From assembly GCF_003094615.1 (NCBI RefSeq), contig NZ_QDKO01000042.1, positions 62,001 through 126,000 of the forward strand: a stretch of 64,000 bases of DNA, in the 5' to 3' direction. The translations under genes and the position numbers were made by a program. Shown in pieces: positions 26,969-35,500 of this stretch. Origin of the DNA: Caulobacter radicis. GTDB taxonomy: Bacteria > Pseudomonadota > Alphaproteobacteria > Caulobacterales > Caulobacteraceae. The first letter of the stretch is position 1; each line of letters opens with the position of its first letter. A model generated the notes under the pieces. It searched no databases, had not been told where the DNA came from, and was given only the letters and a program-made list of their open reading frames with translations.

Positions 26969-28759
26969 ATGAACGCCCCAGACCTCCTCACAGACCCGTC
27001 CGCCGCCGACGCCGCCGAACGCGAACAGCCACCGGAAAGCAGCGCCAAGGCGCTATGGCCCGACATCAAGCACGGCGCGGCCCTGATCAAGCGCTACGTT
27101 AAGGCGGACCCGCTCGTCGCGCCGCTGCTGTTCGCCGCAGAACTGTGCTCGGGGGCGGTCACCAGCGTGCTGTTCCTGCAGATGCAGATCAATCTGGCTG
27201 CTATCACCAACGCCCTGGCCGCCAGGGATGGGTCGGTGATCAGCGGTCTGCTCACCAAGATCATCATGGCCGGCGCGATACTCGCCGTCGTCGGGACGGT
27301 CGTGGCCTGGACGCGCTACACCCTGCGGATCCGCTTCCGCCGCGTGCTGACCGAAAACCTCGTCGGCCGGTGGATCGCCGCCAACCGCTTCTACCACCTA
27401 GAGCGCCGCGCCCGGCTCGACTATCCCGAACAGCGGATCCAAGAGGATGTCTATCAGTTCATCGAGCGCCTCACGACGATCGCGCCAATCCTGATCTTCT
27501 CCTCGTTCGGCATCTTCCTCTACACGGCCCAGCTCTGGAAGCTGTCGCCGCCGATCGTGCTCGACGCTATCGGCCTGCACCACCCGATCCCGGGCTTCCT
27601 GGTCTATGTCGCCTTCGGCTTTGCGATCCTCTGGACCTTCGTCACTCACGTCTTCGGCCGCAGCCTGACGCGCGCCGAAGTGGTCCGCCAGCGCCTCGAA
27701 GCGCAGTTCCGTCAGGAAATGGCGGCCGTGCGCGAGAACGGGGAGTCGATCGCCTTCGCCCGGGGCGCGAAGATTGAAGGCGAGCGCCTGGCCGACACCT
27801 TCAACCTGATCCGAAAGAACTGGCGCTTCTACACTTTCGCCAACCTAAAGATCACCATCGTCGGCGGCCTGCCCGAGACGATCATGCTGATCGGCCCAAC
27901 GCTGCTTTGCGCGCCTTTCGTGATCAGCGGACAGATGCAAATCGGCGACATCGCCCTGGTGGCCGCCTCGTTCAGCCAAGTCTACAGCGGCGTAGGCATC
28001 CTGATCCGGCAATATGCTGAACTGGCGCTTCTGCGCTCCTCGGTCGCCCGTCTGCGTCTGCTCGACGAATTGCTCGCCGCCGACATGCGCAGCGACATCG
28101 CCGTCCTGGAGGACGCAGGCGTCGGCATCCAGGTGTGCGATCTGGCCATCGCCTTCCCTGACGGCGAGGTCATGAACACGATCGGAGACCTCATAATCTC
28201 CCCAGGCGAGCGTCTGCTGGTCAAGGGTCCCTCTGGCGCGGGCAAGAGCACCTTGCTGCGGAGCATCGCTGGCTTATGGCCCTTTGGCGGCGGCTCGGTG
28301 ACGCTTCCGCGCGACGCCGCCATCGCCTTCCTGCCGCAGCGCGGCTACATGCCCAACGGCACGCTGGCGAGCCTAATGTCCTATCCTCGGACGTCCGACG
28401 CTCATGGCGACGCCGACTACGCCGCCTTGCTGGAGCGCCTGGGACTGGCCCGGCTGGTCTGTCGCCTGCACGAGCACCGACCCTGGAGCCGGATCCTGTC
28501 GCCAGGCGAGCAGCAACGCATCGCCGCCGCTCGCGCGATCCTAGCAAACCCCGACTACCTGTTCGTCGACGAGGCGACGAGCGCGCTCGACACCCAGTCG
28601 GAGGCGCGCCTCTACAGCCTGCTGGCCGAGCGCCTCCCGAACGCCGCCCTTGTGTCGGTCGCCCACCGACCGGCCGTCGAACGCTTCCACGACACCGTCC
28701 TGACCCTCGACGGCGGCAAAGCCCTCACCACCCCAGCCGCGCGCCCCGCCGGCGCCTAG
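26969..28759 (+). CDS. SbmA/Rv1819c-like ABC transporter, permease fused to ATPase
   Basis: 596 residues. The membrane half (about 30-370) has the ABC_membrane_2 (SbmA/BacA/YddA) signature: YTLRIRFRRVLTENLVGRWI, YHLERRARLDYPEQRIQEDV and EMAAVRENGESIAFARG. The ATPase half has Walker A GPSGAGKST (420-428), signature LSPGEQQR (from 510) and Walker B with Asp-534/Glu-535 (FVDEATSALD). SbmA itself lacks the ATPase, whereas Rv1819c and YddA have it. Such proteins import peptides, cobalamin or peptide antibiotics across the inner membrane despite an exporter-like fold. It lies behind a TonB receptor and directly ahead of a thioredoxin gene, forming a likely uptake chain. Confidence 0.92.
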   Translation: MNAPDLLTDPSAADAAEREQPPESSAKALWPDIKHGAALIKRYVKADPLVAPLLFAAELCSGAVTSVLFLQMQINLAAITNALAARDGSVISGLLTKIIMAGAILAVVGTVVAWTRYTLRIRFRRVLTENLVGRWIAANRFYHLERRARLDYPEQRIQEDVYQFIERLTTIAPILIFSSFGIFLYTAQLWKLSPPIVLDAIGLHHPIPGFLVYVAFGFAILWTFVTHVFGRSLTRAEVVRQRLEAQFRQEMAAVRENGESIAFARGAKIEGERLADTFNLIRKNWRFYTFANLKITIVGGLPETIMLIGPTLLCAPFVISGQMQIGDIALVAASFSQVYSGVGILIRQYAELALLRSSVARLRLLDELLAADMRSDIAVLEDAGVGIQVCDLAIAFPDGEVMNTIGDLIISPGERLLVKGPSGAGKSTLLRSIAGLWPFGGGSVTLPRDAAIAFLPQRGYMPNGTLASLMSYPRTSDAHGDADYAALLERLGLARLVCRLHEHRPWSRILSPGEQQRIAAARAILANPDYLFVDEATSALDTQSEARLYSLLAERLPNAALVSVAHRPAVERFHDTVLTLDGGKALTTPAARPAGA

Positions 28760-28773
28760 CAAGGAGAATCTCC

Positions 28774-29109
28774 ATGACCCAGATAGACGACGTGAAGACC
28801 GACGAGTTCGAAACCCTCGTCCTGAAGTCCGACCTGCCCGTGTTCGTGGACTTCCACGCCACTTGGTGCGGTCCCTGCAAGGCGATGATGCCGGCGCTGG
28901 AGGACATCGCCCGCGAGTACCAGGGCGAGATCAAGATCGTGAAGGTCGACATCGACGCCGAACCCAAGATCGCCGAGACCTACGGCATCCTCGGCGTTCC
29001 GACCTTCATCATGATGCAAGGCGGCCAGGCCAAAGAACGCGTCTCGGGCGGAATGACGCGCGGCAAGCTGGCGGCCATCTTCGAACGCTTCGCCGGAGAG
29101 GCCCAATGA
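28774..29109 (+). CDS. Thioredoxin
   Basis: 111 residues from ATG 28774, preceded by AAGGAG. The fold is complete: LPVFVDFHATWCGPCKAMMP with the redox pair Cys-32/Cys-35, then KIVKVDIDAEPKIAETYGILGVPTF with the cis-proline. There is no signal peptide, so it works in the cytoplasm. It starts 14 bases after the ABC transporter stop and overlaps the next gene by four bases, so it belongs to that operon. It may reduce a disulfide in an imported peptide or serve the 291-residue neighbour; this is inference. Confidence 0.95.
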   Translation: MTQIDDVKTDEFETLVLKSDLPVFVDFHATWCGPCKAMMPALEDIAREYQGEIKIVKVDIDAEPKIAETYGILGVPTFIMMQGGQAKERVSGGMTRGKLAAIFERFAGEAQ

Positions 29110-29981
29110 GCGGCCAAGGCGCCTTCGGAGGCGACGCCGCCCGCAAACATGCCCTGATCGCTGACGTCGCCGACAAGGGTCCGGTCTATACGGCGTGGCT
29201 GACGCCGGCGGTGCTCGACGGCAAGCCTGGCGATCTCGCCGCCGGCCAGGGCCTCCACCCGGCGATAGGCTATCTGTTGCCGCCCCTTGGGACCTACGAT
29301 CAGGAGGCCGACTCGGGCGTCTTCTACCAGGCGGCCCTCGAGGCCGTCCCCGTCGGGGCCGATGAGCCCGGCATCGTTCGTGCGTGGTTCCTCTGGGCCT
29401 GGGATCACCCGACCTACGGCCTTTCCATTCCGCTGCGCGGCACCTCCCTCGAGGCGGCGGCCGAGACGATCATCGATCTTGTGCGTGAGAGCCGCTCAAA
29501 GCCGATCGAACCCAAGCGCTGGCGCCAGGCCCGCGCCGCCTTGTCGGCCAAGATGGACGAAACAGGTCTCGACCCCGAGATCGCCGACCCAATCCTTTCG
29601 ATGGCCTGGGATATCGAGACGACGCCAGCCATAGGGGCCGACGTGTTCAGCGCCTGGATGGGCCCGGTCTTTCAGGCGGCCCATACCTCGCAGACCTGGA
29701 CCGAGGCGGACGCCCAGGCCCATGGCGCCAAGCTCGGCGAGTTGTCGCAAAAGGCGATGGCCGAGATCGGCGAGGTCCGCCAGGGCGATCCGGAGCAATA
29801 CGCCCAGTACAAGGCGATCATGGAGACCTTGTGGAGCGGCGATCCGGCGACCGCGACGCTCTATCGCCGGCAGCAGGCGCATCAGGCCGCGGCCAATGCG
29901 ATCATCGCCGCCTGGCGGGCGGAAGTTCGCCGCGGGTTCATCGCCTGCGCCGAGGCCGCGGCCCAAGCCGTGGCCGCTTAG
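29106..29981 (+). CDS. Unrecognised cytoplasmic protein coupled to thioredoxin
   Basis: 291 residues, starting inside the thioredoxin stop (ATGA overlap). It has no signal peptide or membrane segment. The sequence is Ala- and Trp-rich and mainly helical by appearance (AAETIIDLVRESRSKPIEPKRWRQARAALSAKM, WSGDPATATLYRRQQAHQAAANAIIAAWRAEVRRGF). A probable N-terminal domain contains ADKGPVYTAWLTPAVLDGK and LPPLGTYDQEADSGVFYQAAL. I do not recognise a family or catalytic motif. Its tight coupling with thioredoxin and the SbmA-like transporter makes it a candidate for processing an imported compound. Confidence 0.75.
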   Translation: MSGQGAFGGDAARKHALIADVADKGPVYTAWLTPAVLDGKPGDLAAGQGLHPAIGYLLPPLGTYDQEADSGVFYQAALEAVPVGADEPGIVRAWFLWAWDHPTYGLSIPLRGTSLEAAAETIIDLVRESRSKPIEPKRWRQARAALSAKMDETGLDPEIADPILSMAWDIETTPAIGADVFSAWMGPVFQAAHTSQTWTEADAQAHGAKLGELSQKAMAEIGEVRQGDPEQYAQYKAIMETLWSGDPATATLYRRQQAHQAAANAIIAAWRAEVRRGFIACAEAAAQAVAA

Positions 29982-30007
29982 CGAAACCCGTTTAAGTCGC
30001 CGCGACG

Positions 30008-30901
30008 ATGGCAGGCCTCAAAGCAAGCATTGCAGCCGTGTTCTCCAACCGCCATCGCGCGGTTGGAGAGGTGGTTGGCGATGGCTGGCGCATCGCCCAC
30101 GCCGAGCGAGGCCTGTCCTTCTGGCACGAGGTCGCCTGCGGCCCATTCGAGGTCGCCCTGCGCGGCGGCGGCATGGGAGATGGCGGCAGCCTGAGCGTCC
30201 ATGTGATCTTCGTCGTCCGTGGCGGCATCGACGTCCTGCAATGGGGACGCGCGCGCAGCCTCTCGGCGGGGGACGTCTATGTCTCCTGCGGATGGCTGCC
30301 CCTGGCCCTGAAGGTGGACGAACACCTCGAAGCATTGATCTGCGAACTGCCCGCCTGGTGGGCGATCCGTCGCTTCCTCGACGCCACCCTGGTCAGCCCT
30401 GACCTCTTCGTGGATCATGACTTCTTCGCCGCGCCAGTGATCCAGACCATGGCGCGCGCCGTCTTCGACCTGGCCTCGACGCAAGAGGCCACACCAGGCC
30501 TTGAGATGCTGGCTGGCCTTCTAAGATCGGGCCTGGCGGCTCATGTCGACCTTAGCAGGCCAATGCCGCGCGTCGTGGGCCGCATGGGGCGGATCCTCCA
30601 ATTCATGATCGCAAAAATAGACCAGCCCGGGCTGTCGGCGCACGATGCGGCGGCCGAGCTGAAGTGCTCGCCACGGACGATCTACAAGACCTGCTCGGAC
30701 GGCGGCACGACCTTCAACGCCATGCTGATGGACGTCAGGCTGCTGACCGCGCAGCATCAGCTGTTGCGCGGCTCGGACCCGATTTCACAGGTCGCCTACG
30801 CCGTCGGGTTCGTCAGCCTGTCGCACTTCTCGCGTCAGTTCAAAGAACGTTTTGGCGTCACCGCCAGCGCCTATCGCCAGGCCCGTCGCCAGTCGGGCTG
30901 A
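30008..30901 (+). CDS. AraC-family regulator of the uptake locus
   Basis: 297 residues. An N-terminal cupin-like ligand region (about 60-130) is followed by two helix-turn-helix motifs in the last 100 residues: LSAHDAAAELKCSPRTIYKTC and ISQVAYAVGFVSLSHFSRQFKERFGVTASAYR. It follows the 291-residue gene by 26 bases in the same direction, so it is probably the last gene of the operon and a feedback regulator. The first helix-turn-helix is somewhat divergent. Confidence 0.9.
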   Translation: MAGLKASIAAVFSNRHRAVGEVVGDGWRIAHAERGLSFWHEVACGPFEVALRGGGMGDGGSLSVHVIFVVRGGIDVLQWGRARSLSAGDVYVSCGWLPLALKVDEHLEALICELPAWWAIRRFLDATLVSPDLFVDHDFFAAPVIQTMARAVFDLASTQEATPGLEMLAGLLRSGLAAHVDLSRPMPRVVGRMGRILQFMIAKIDQPGLSAHDAAAELKCSPRTIYKTCSDGGTTFNAMLMDVRLLTAQHQLLRGSDPISQVAYAVGFVSLSHFSRQFKERFGVTASAYRQARRQSG

Positions 30902-30912
30902 CGGGTCTGGCG

Positions 30913-31113
30913 CTAGGCGTCGGCCACCTCCGCATCGCCGGGCGGAGCCCTCCGCCGCGGGATCAACGGCCTGACCAGCCAGCCCAGGACGAAAAGAGCG
31001 AGCGATGCGGTCAGCACCGCGCCGAACGCGACGCCCAGAATCAGCCGAGCCAGGCTTGGGGCGAGAGCGCCTACGGCGCTCCCGATCAGGACGTTTGACG
31101 GCCGATCAACCAT
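30913..31113 (-). CDS. Small membrane protein
   Basis: 66 residues. Residues about 20-52 are hydrophobic (LARLILGVAFGAVLTASLALFVLGWLV), enough for one long or two short membrane segments, followed by the basic PLIPRRR and an acidic tail. It converges with the AraC gene, 11 bases apart. Its start overlaps the end of the frame-broken gene at 31086, which suggests they were once an operon. Family unknown. Confidence 0.5.
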   Translation of the reverse strand: MVDRPSNVLIGSAVGALAPSLARLILGVAFGAVLTASLALFVLGWLVRPLIPRRRAPPGDAEVADA

Positions 31114-31390
31114 CCCCGCGCCGCGCCATTCTGAAAGAGGAACAGCTGAGACGCGGCCTGGATGACGTAGGCCGCGCCGACGCCGGTGGCGCGATCGAGA
31201 TTGACGACCTTACCGGCACCTTCTCCTCGCCGTCAGGCGTGACATCGACGATGAGCCGGCGCGAGCAGTCGACAAAAGCCGCAGCTATCAATCGCCTGGC
31301 GAGATCATCATCACCGGTGCGCTGGCGCCCAGGATGACCTCGTCAAAACCCGCCTCTTCGATCCCAGGCAGGCTATGATCAAACCTGCTC
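31086..31390 (-). pseudogene. Frame-broken remnant of an unknown protein
   Basis: Three protein-like stretches follow each other in different frames on the minus strand: DHSLPGIEEAGFDEVILGASAPVMM (about 31380-31306), DDLARRLIAAAFVDCSRRL then IVDVTPDGEEKV (about 31306-31217), and GKVVNLDRATGVGAAYVIQA then ASQLFLFQNGAARGW (about 31213-31098), which runs to a stop at 31086. Single-base deletions near 31306 and 31215 would join them into about 100 residues. No family recognised. Either a decayed gene or sequencing error. Confidence 0.4.
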
Positions 31391-31939
31391 GCGTTCGCGG
31401 GGGTGATCGGCGCAGGTCCGCGCCTGCCGCCCGCCCTCACCTTCTCCGTCGCGTCGGGGATGGCGATCCTCTTGGCCAAGGATCGCGGCCGCGAAACAAT
31501 GGCGCTCCAGGATGGTGCGTGCGATGACGAGCTCGCCATTGACCACGCCGGGACGGCTTAGCAGCGCGTGATACCAGACGCGCGCGCTCACCAAGTCCGG
31601 CACGAAGGCCTGGATGCGATAGTCACGAGGGCCCGTGATCCGAACGGCCGACCAAACCAAAGGATCGACGGCCAGTGCTGCCTCGAACGCATCGATCTCG
31701 GCGCGGCGGGTCGTGATCACGTCGAGATAGGCCACGCATTCCACCGACCCGCCCCTCTCGTCGCGCCGGATGGCGGCCACGTTACGGATCATACCCTCCG
31801 CCCTGAAGCGGGCGATGAGGCGCCAGGCGGTGGTGACGCTCACGCCCAAGGCCGCCGCGATGGTCCGCGTCATCATCTTTGGGCGGCCTTCGATCCTCGC
31901 GATCGTTCGCAGATCATCGTCTGAAATGGCGCGAGCCAT
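31379..31939 (-). CDS. Lrp/AsnC family regulator, second copy
   Basis: 186 residues. The helix-turn-helix (about 20-50) is MMTRTIAAALGVSVTTAWRLIARFRAEGMI, followed by a RAM ligand domain (VAYLDVITTRRAEIDAFEAAL, ITGPRDYRIQAFVPDLVSARVWYHALL). Family members are about 150-160 residues; the last 30 here (QEDRHPRRDGEGEGGRQ...) are low-complexity and look like out-of-frame read-through into the decayed region, so the true end may have been lost by a frameshift. Target genes are not evident. Confidence 0.78.
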   Translation of the reverse strand: MARAISDDDLRTIARIEGRPKMMTRTIAAALGVSVTTAWRLIARFRAEGMIRNVAAIRRDERGGSVECVAYLDVITTRRAEIDAFEAALAVDPLVWSAVRITGPRDYRIQAFVPDLVSARVWYHALLSRPGVVNGELVIARTILERHCFAAAILGQEDRHPRRDGEGEGGRQARTCADHPREREQV

Positions 31940-32222
31940 CGGCGGTCCTTCCCCGAATGCAAGGCGGCGGGTCGTCGGTCACGGGCGCGAGCGGTGTAGC
32001 AGCCCCTCGCGAGGTGCTCGGCCGCGCGCCGCTTTGGCCGGCCATCGCCTTCCAGCGATCAGTCGGCCACCGCGATCTAGCGCAAGCGACGAACGGTGAC
32101 CTGACGGCCTGCGCAGCATCGTTTGCCTGTGCGTGCAAAGGACACCGGATCGCGCTTGAGGCCGTCGATCCAGCGCCTTTCGGCCCCACCAGCGCCGACA
32201 GTAAGCTTCGCTTGAACGCCCC

Positions 32223-32252
32223 CCGTCCGCCCGTCCGCCCGTCCGCCCGTCC
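32223..32252. repeat. 8-bp tandem repeat
   Basis: CCGTCCGC is repeated three full times plus six bases without interruption. Such short arrays often vary in copy number between strains. Confidence 0.8.
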
Positions 32253-32353
32253 TTGACGCTCCAGCCGGGCGAGACGTTCAAAGCCCCTTCAAACGACTTT
32301 GACCAAGCAGATTGGCGAGTTCGGCAACCGCCCCTGACGTTCGGCGCCGTGAA

Positions 32354-32404
32354 TAGCCGGCCCCCTCCGAGGGGGAAAACTCCAGCAAAGTCTGGGGCCG
32401 GCTA
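32354..32404. repeat. Nested inverted repeat
   Basis: Outer arms TAGCCGGCCCC (32354-32364) and GGGGCCGGCTA (32394-32404) are perfect. Inside, CCCCCTC-C-GAGGGGG (32361-32375) forms a second hairpin that competes for the left arm. It resembles an intergenic palindromic element or an RNA switch-like fold. Confidence 0.55.
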
Positions 32405-32542
32405 GGAGCTCGTCGCACGTGAAGATGATCACGTCGCCAAGGCGCGCTGACGACGCCAAGGTCGCGAACGTCACCCACCATCCCTAGCGCAAAGCGCCGG
32501 CCGCAGAACGCCACTTCCCGTCGACTGTCGGCCAACCATGGA

Positions 32543-35500
32543 TCAAGGCTGAGACATGCGGTCGATACCCAGCGTCCCTTTTCCCTGCCATGTAAGGGTG
32601 ACGATGTAGCGGCCAGCGTTGATCGCCGTTGCAGTCTGGATCGATACGGTGGACCATCCAGCGCTTGGTTTCAGGACCACCGTGTGGCTCGCGACGACGA
32701 TGCCGCTCCCGTCGCGTACGACAAATTGTGCAGAGCCTACATCCGTCCCCGGCAGGGCGTAACGAAGTTCGACCGCCAAAGGGCCTTGGATGCCCGTAGA
32801 CAGTGGCCAAATCAAAGATCCGCGTGGATCGAGGGCGACGTAGCCGGCGCCCTCATATCCGGCCGATCGGCGATCAATCCGCCCCCCTTCGAAGGTGGCG
32901 GTTTCGGCTTCTACTGCGACCGTGCCCTGTCCCAAGCGGAACTGTCCTGACAGGACATTGCTTGGCAGATCGCGATGCGCCAGCAACGGGGCGCCGGCAG
33001 GAATCTCCACCGCCGCGCCAGCAGATACGGTACGCCGGACGAAGCGGACGGGTTGGATGCGGGTGTGGTCGCCTTCCACAGTAGCAATCCCCGCGGACAA
33101 CGCCGCATCGCTCCACCCGTCTGGAACGACTTCGTCCTGACGCAGAGCCAACCATAGGTTGACCGCTTCGCGCAATCGGACTTGTGTCGTACCGGCGCCG
33201 ACCGGGCGCGCGGGCTGAAGCGCATCGCTATCCAGCAGCGGCTGAGGCAGTCCCGTCCACCGTCCTGGCGCCTCGCCGTAGACAGGATCACCCGGCGCGA
33301 GATAGGCGCGTACGCCGCCGCCAGCCGGCATGATGAGATCGCTGCCTGCACCGGTTTCCGAGGCATCGGCCAGGATCGGGACCGGGCGGTCGCTCGAGAT
33401 CGCAATACCCGCAATGATGGCCTGGCCCGCAGCGGTGCGCGGGAAGCCGATCTCGATCCGGCCATTGACGCTGTCAACGTCGATGGTGCGGCGCAATGCA
33501 CGGTTGAAGCCAGCCTCGCGGAAAATGTCGAGGTCGCGGATTACGGTGCGATCGTTCACCGCCACGTCGAACACACGCCAGCCGGTGGCGTCGACTCCAG
33601 CCCGACCGTACCATGGCTCGACGAAGAAGAGATCGACACGATAGCGGCCTGGCGGTGCAGCGAAGATATAACGCAGCCGTTCACGACCGTAGCGAAAGCC
33701 GCGAAACAGGGTTTGGTCGTCAGTTCCCTCGATGGGGTCTGTCGTGCTCCCCCGACTGGCGAGTCGGGGGTCAAGCCCCGCAAAGTCTTGCGCCCAGCTA
33801 CGATAGCCCCAACGCCCGCCGTCGCGCCACAGCCGGTCGCCCTCCCAGCGCAGCCCACGCGCATCGACGTGCCCTGCGCCGCCCGCGGCCACGCGATACA
33901 GATATACCCGGCCCAAATCGCCTCGGGTGATCGGTGCTTGATCGCGCACCAATTGGGCAGCATCGGGCGCGGGCGGGAGGTTGTTGAGCGCGATTCGATC
34001 GGTGGCCCGTATCACACCGCCCACGAGACACCGCGCCGTCAGCGTATCGTAGCGGACAAGAACCTCGTTCCAGCGAAAAAGCCCCGCGCCGACGCGGGTG
34101 CCAGCTCCCAGAGGCGCCTGCCCGCCAACGTCGTTGAAGAGCTGCACCGCATCGCAGTTGGAATAGGCCTCAATACCCGACCGGATACCCGGCCCGTCCC
34201 AGCGATCCGGCCAGCTATGCGACACCAGATAGACCATCGGCGCCTTCTTCGCCGGAACTTGCAACGCCCGGTACAGGTAGTAGCCATCGAGCGGCTCGCC
34301 CCACAGGGTAAAGAGGCCCTTGTTGTTGAGCGGACCGATATGGTCGAGCCGAGACAAGCCCTCCCAAATCTGTGTGCCGTCTGCGCGCATCGCGCGGCCG
34401 GGGTTTTCATGCGTCCCCAGCAGCCAATGAAAGCTGCCCACTGCCCGGTCAGCCACCGTGTCAGCCAGTCGCGCCTTCAATCCGAGCAGAGCATCGGACC
34501 GGCTCTCGGTATAGGTGGCAGGATTGAATGGCGTGTCGGCATGATAGCCCTTCACCCGCCATGCTCCGTACTCGCCCACAAGTCCCTGGCTTTCCAACTC
34601 CGCAGCAAAGCGTTCCGGATCACCGCCATAGGTGCCCGACCAATTCTGCGGCACATTCCAGTCCGTCCCCTCACCGCCGTTGCACGTGACGATCAACCGC
34701 TGCACCGATGCAGTGGGATCGATCGCGCGAATGACATCCGACACCTCGCGGGCGAAATCGGCGGGCAGAACGCTTTCGTTCTGCACCCCCCACAGGAACA
34801 GGGCCGGATTGTTGCGCCTCTCGCGCACCCAGTCCGCCACCAGCGTCTTGAAATTGGAGCGGAAGGCCGAATTGTCGAACCAGATGTGCGAACTGAACTG
34901 TGGCCACCACATCAGCCCATCGCGCGCGATCCTCTCCTGATAGCGCAGGTTGTGCGGATAGTGCGCGTCGCGGAACGCGTTAAAGCCCGCCTGCTTGACC
35001 TGAGCAACCCTCGCGTCCACCTGCTGCGGCAAGAACGCATGCGAAGCGCCAAGCAAATGCTCGTATTCCGACGTACCCCGAAGGAAGTATGGAGCGCCGT
35101 TGATCAACAGCCGCCGACTACCGTCAGAGGACGCCTGGATCGCGACGGTGCGAATGCCGTAGGGCGTCGACGCCTCATCGACGATCGCCCCCCCCTCCAT
35201 GAGCCGGGTCCGCAGCGTGTAGAGATGCGGCTGATCGGGATGCCATAGTCGAGGCTTGATGATCCGCGACAGCGCGCGATCGACCGTCACCGTTGCGCCC
35301 GGCGCTAGGCGATGTGTAGTGCGGCTTTCGCCAACGACTTCGCCGGCGCCGTCAATCATCTGGGTTAGAACTACGAACGAGCGCGGTTGACGGGACAGAT
35401 TGTCGATCTCGGTGCGAGCGGTCAGATCGGCGTGCGCCGCGTCTACCTGTCCAGGGTTCGCCCAGGCATAGATCCCGAACGGCCGAATGCGCAACGCGGC

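Larger units (their letters stand above)
31940..32542. other. Intergenic stretch with repeats
   Basis: 603 bases between the Lrp gene and the end of the GH2 gene. It contains the 8-bp tandem repeat at 32223 and the nested inverted repeat at 32354. No credible gene was found; the short frames are Arg/Pro-rich and lack conserved features. Confidence 0.45.

Noticed and set aside
33182..35248. Plus-strand open frame of 688 codons over the GH2 gene
   Set aside because: The minus-strand GH2 protein has full domains and catalytic residues; the plus frame reads as unstructured Arg/Pro-rich sequence.
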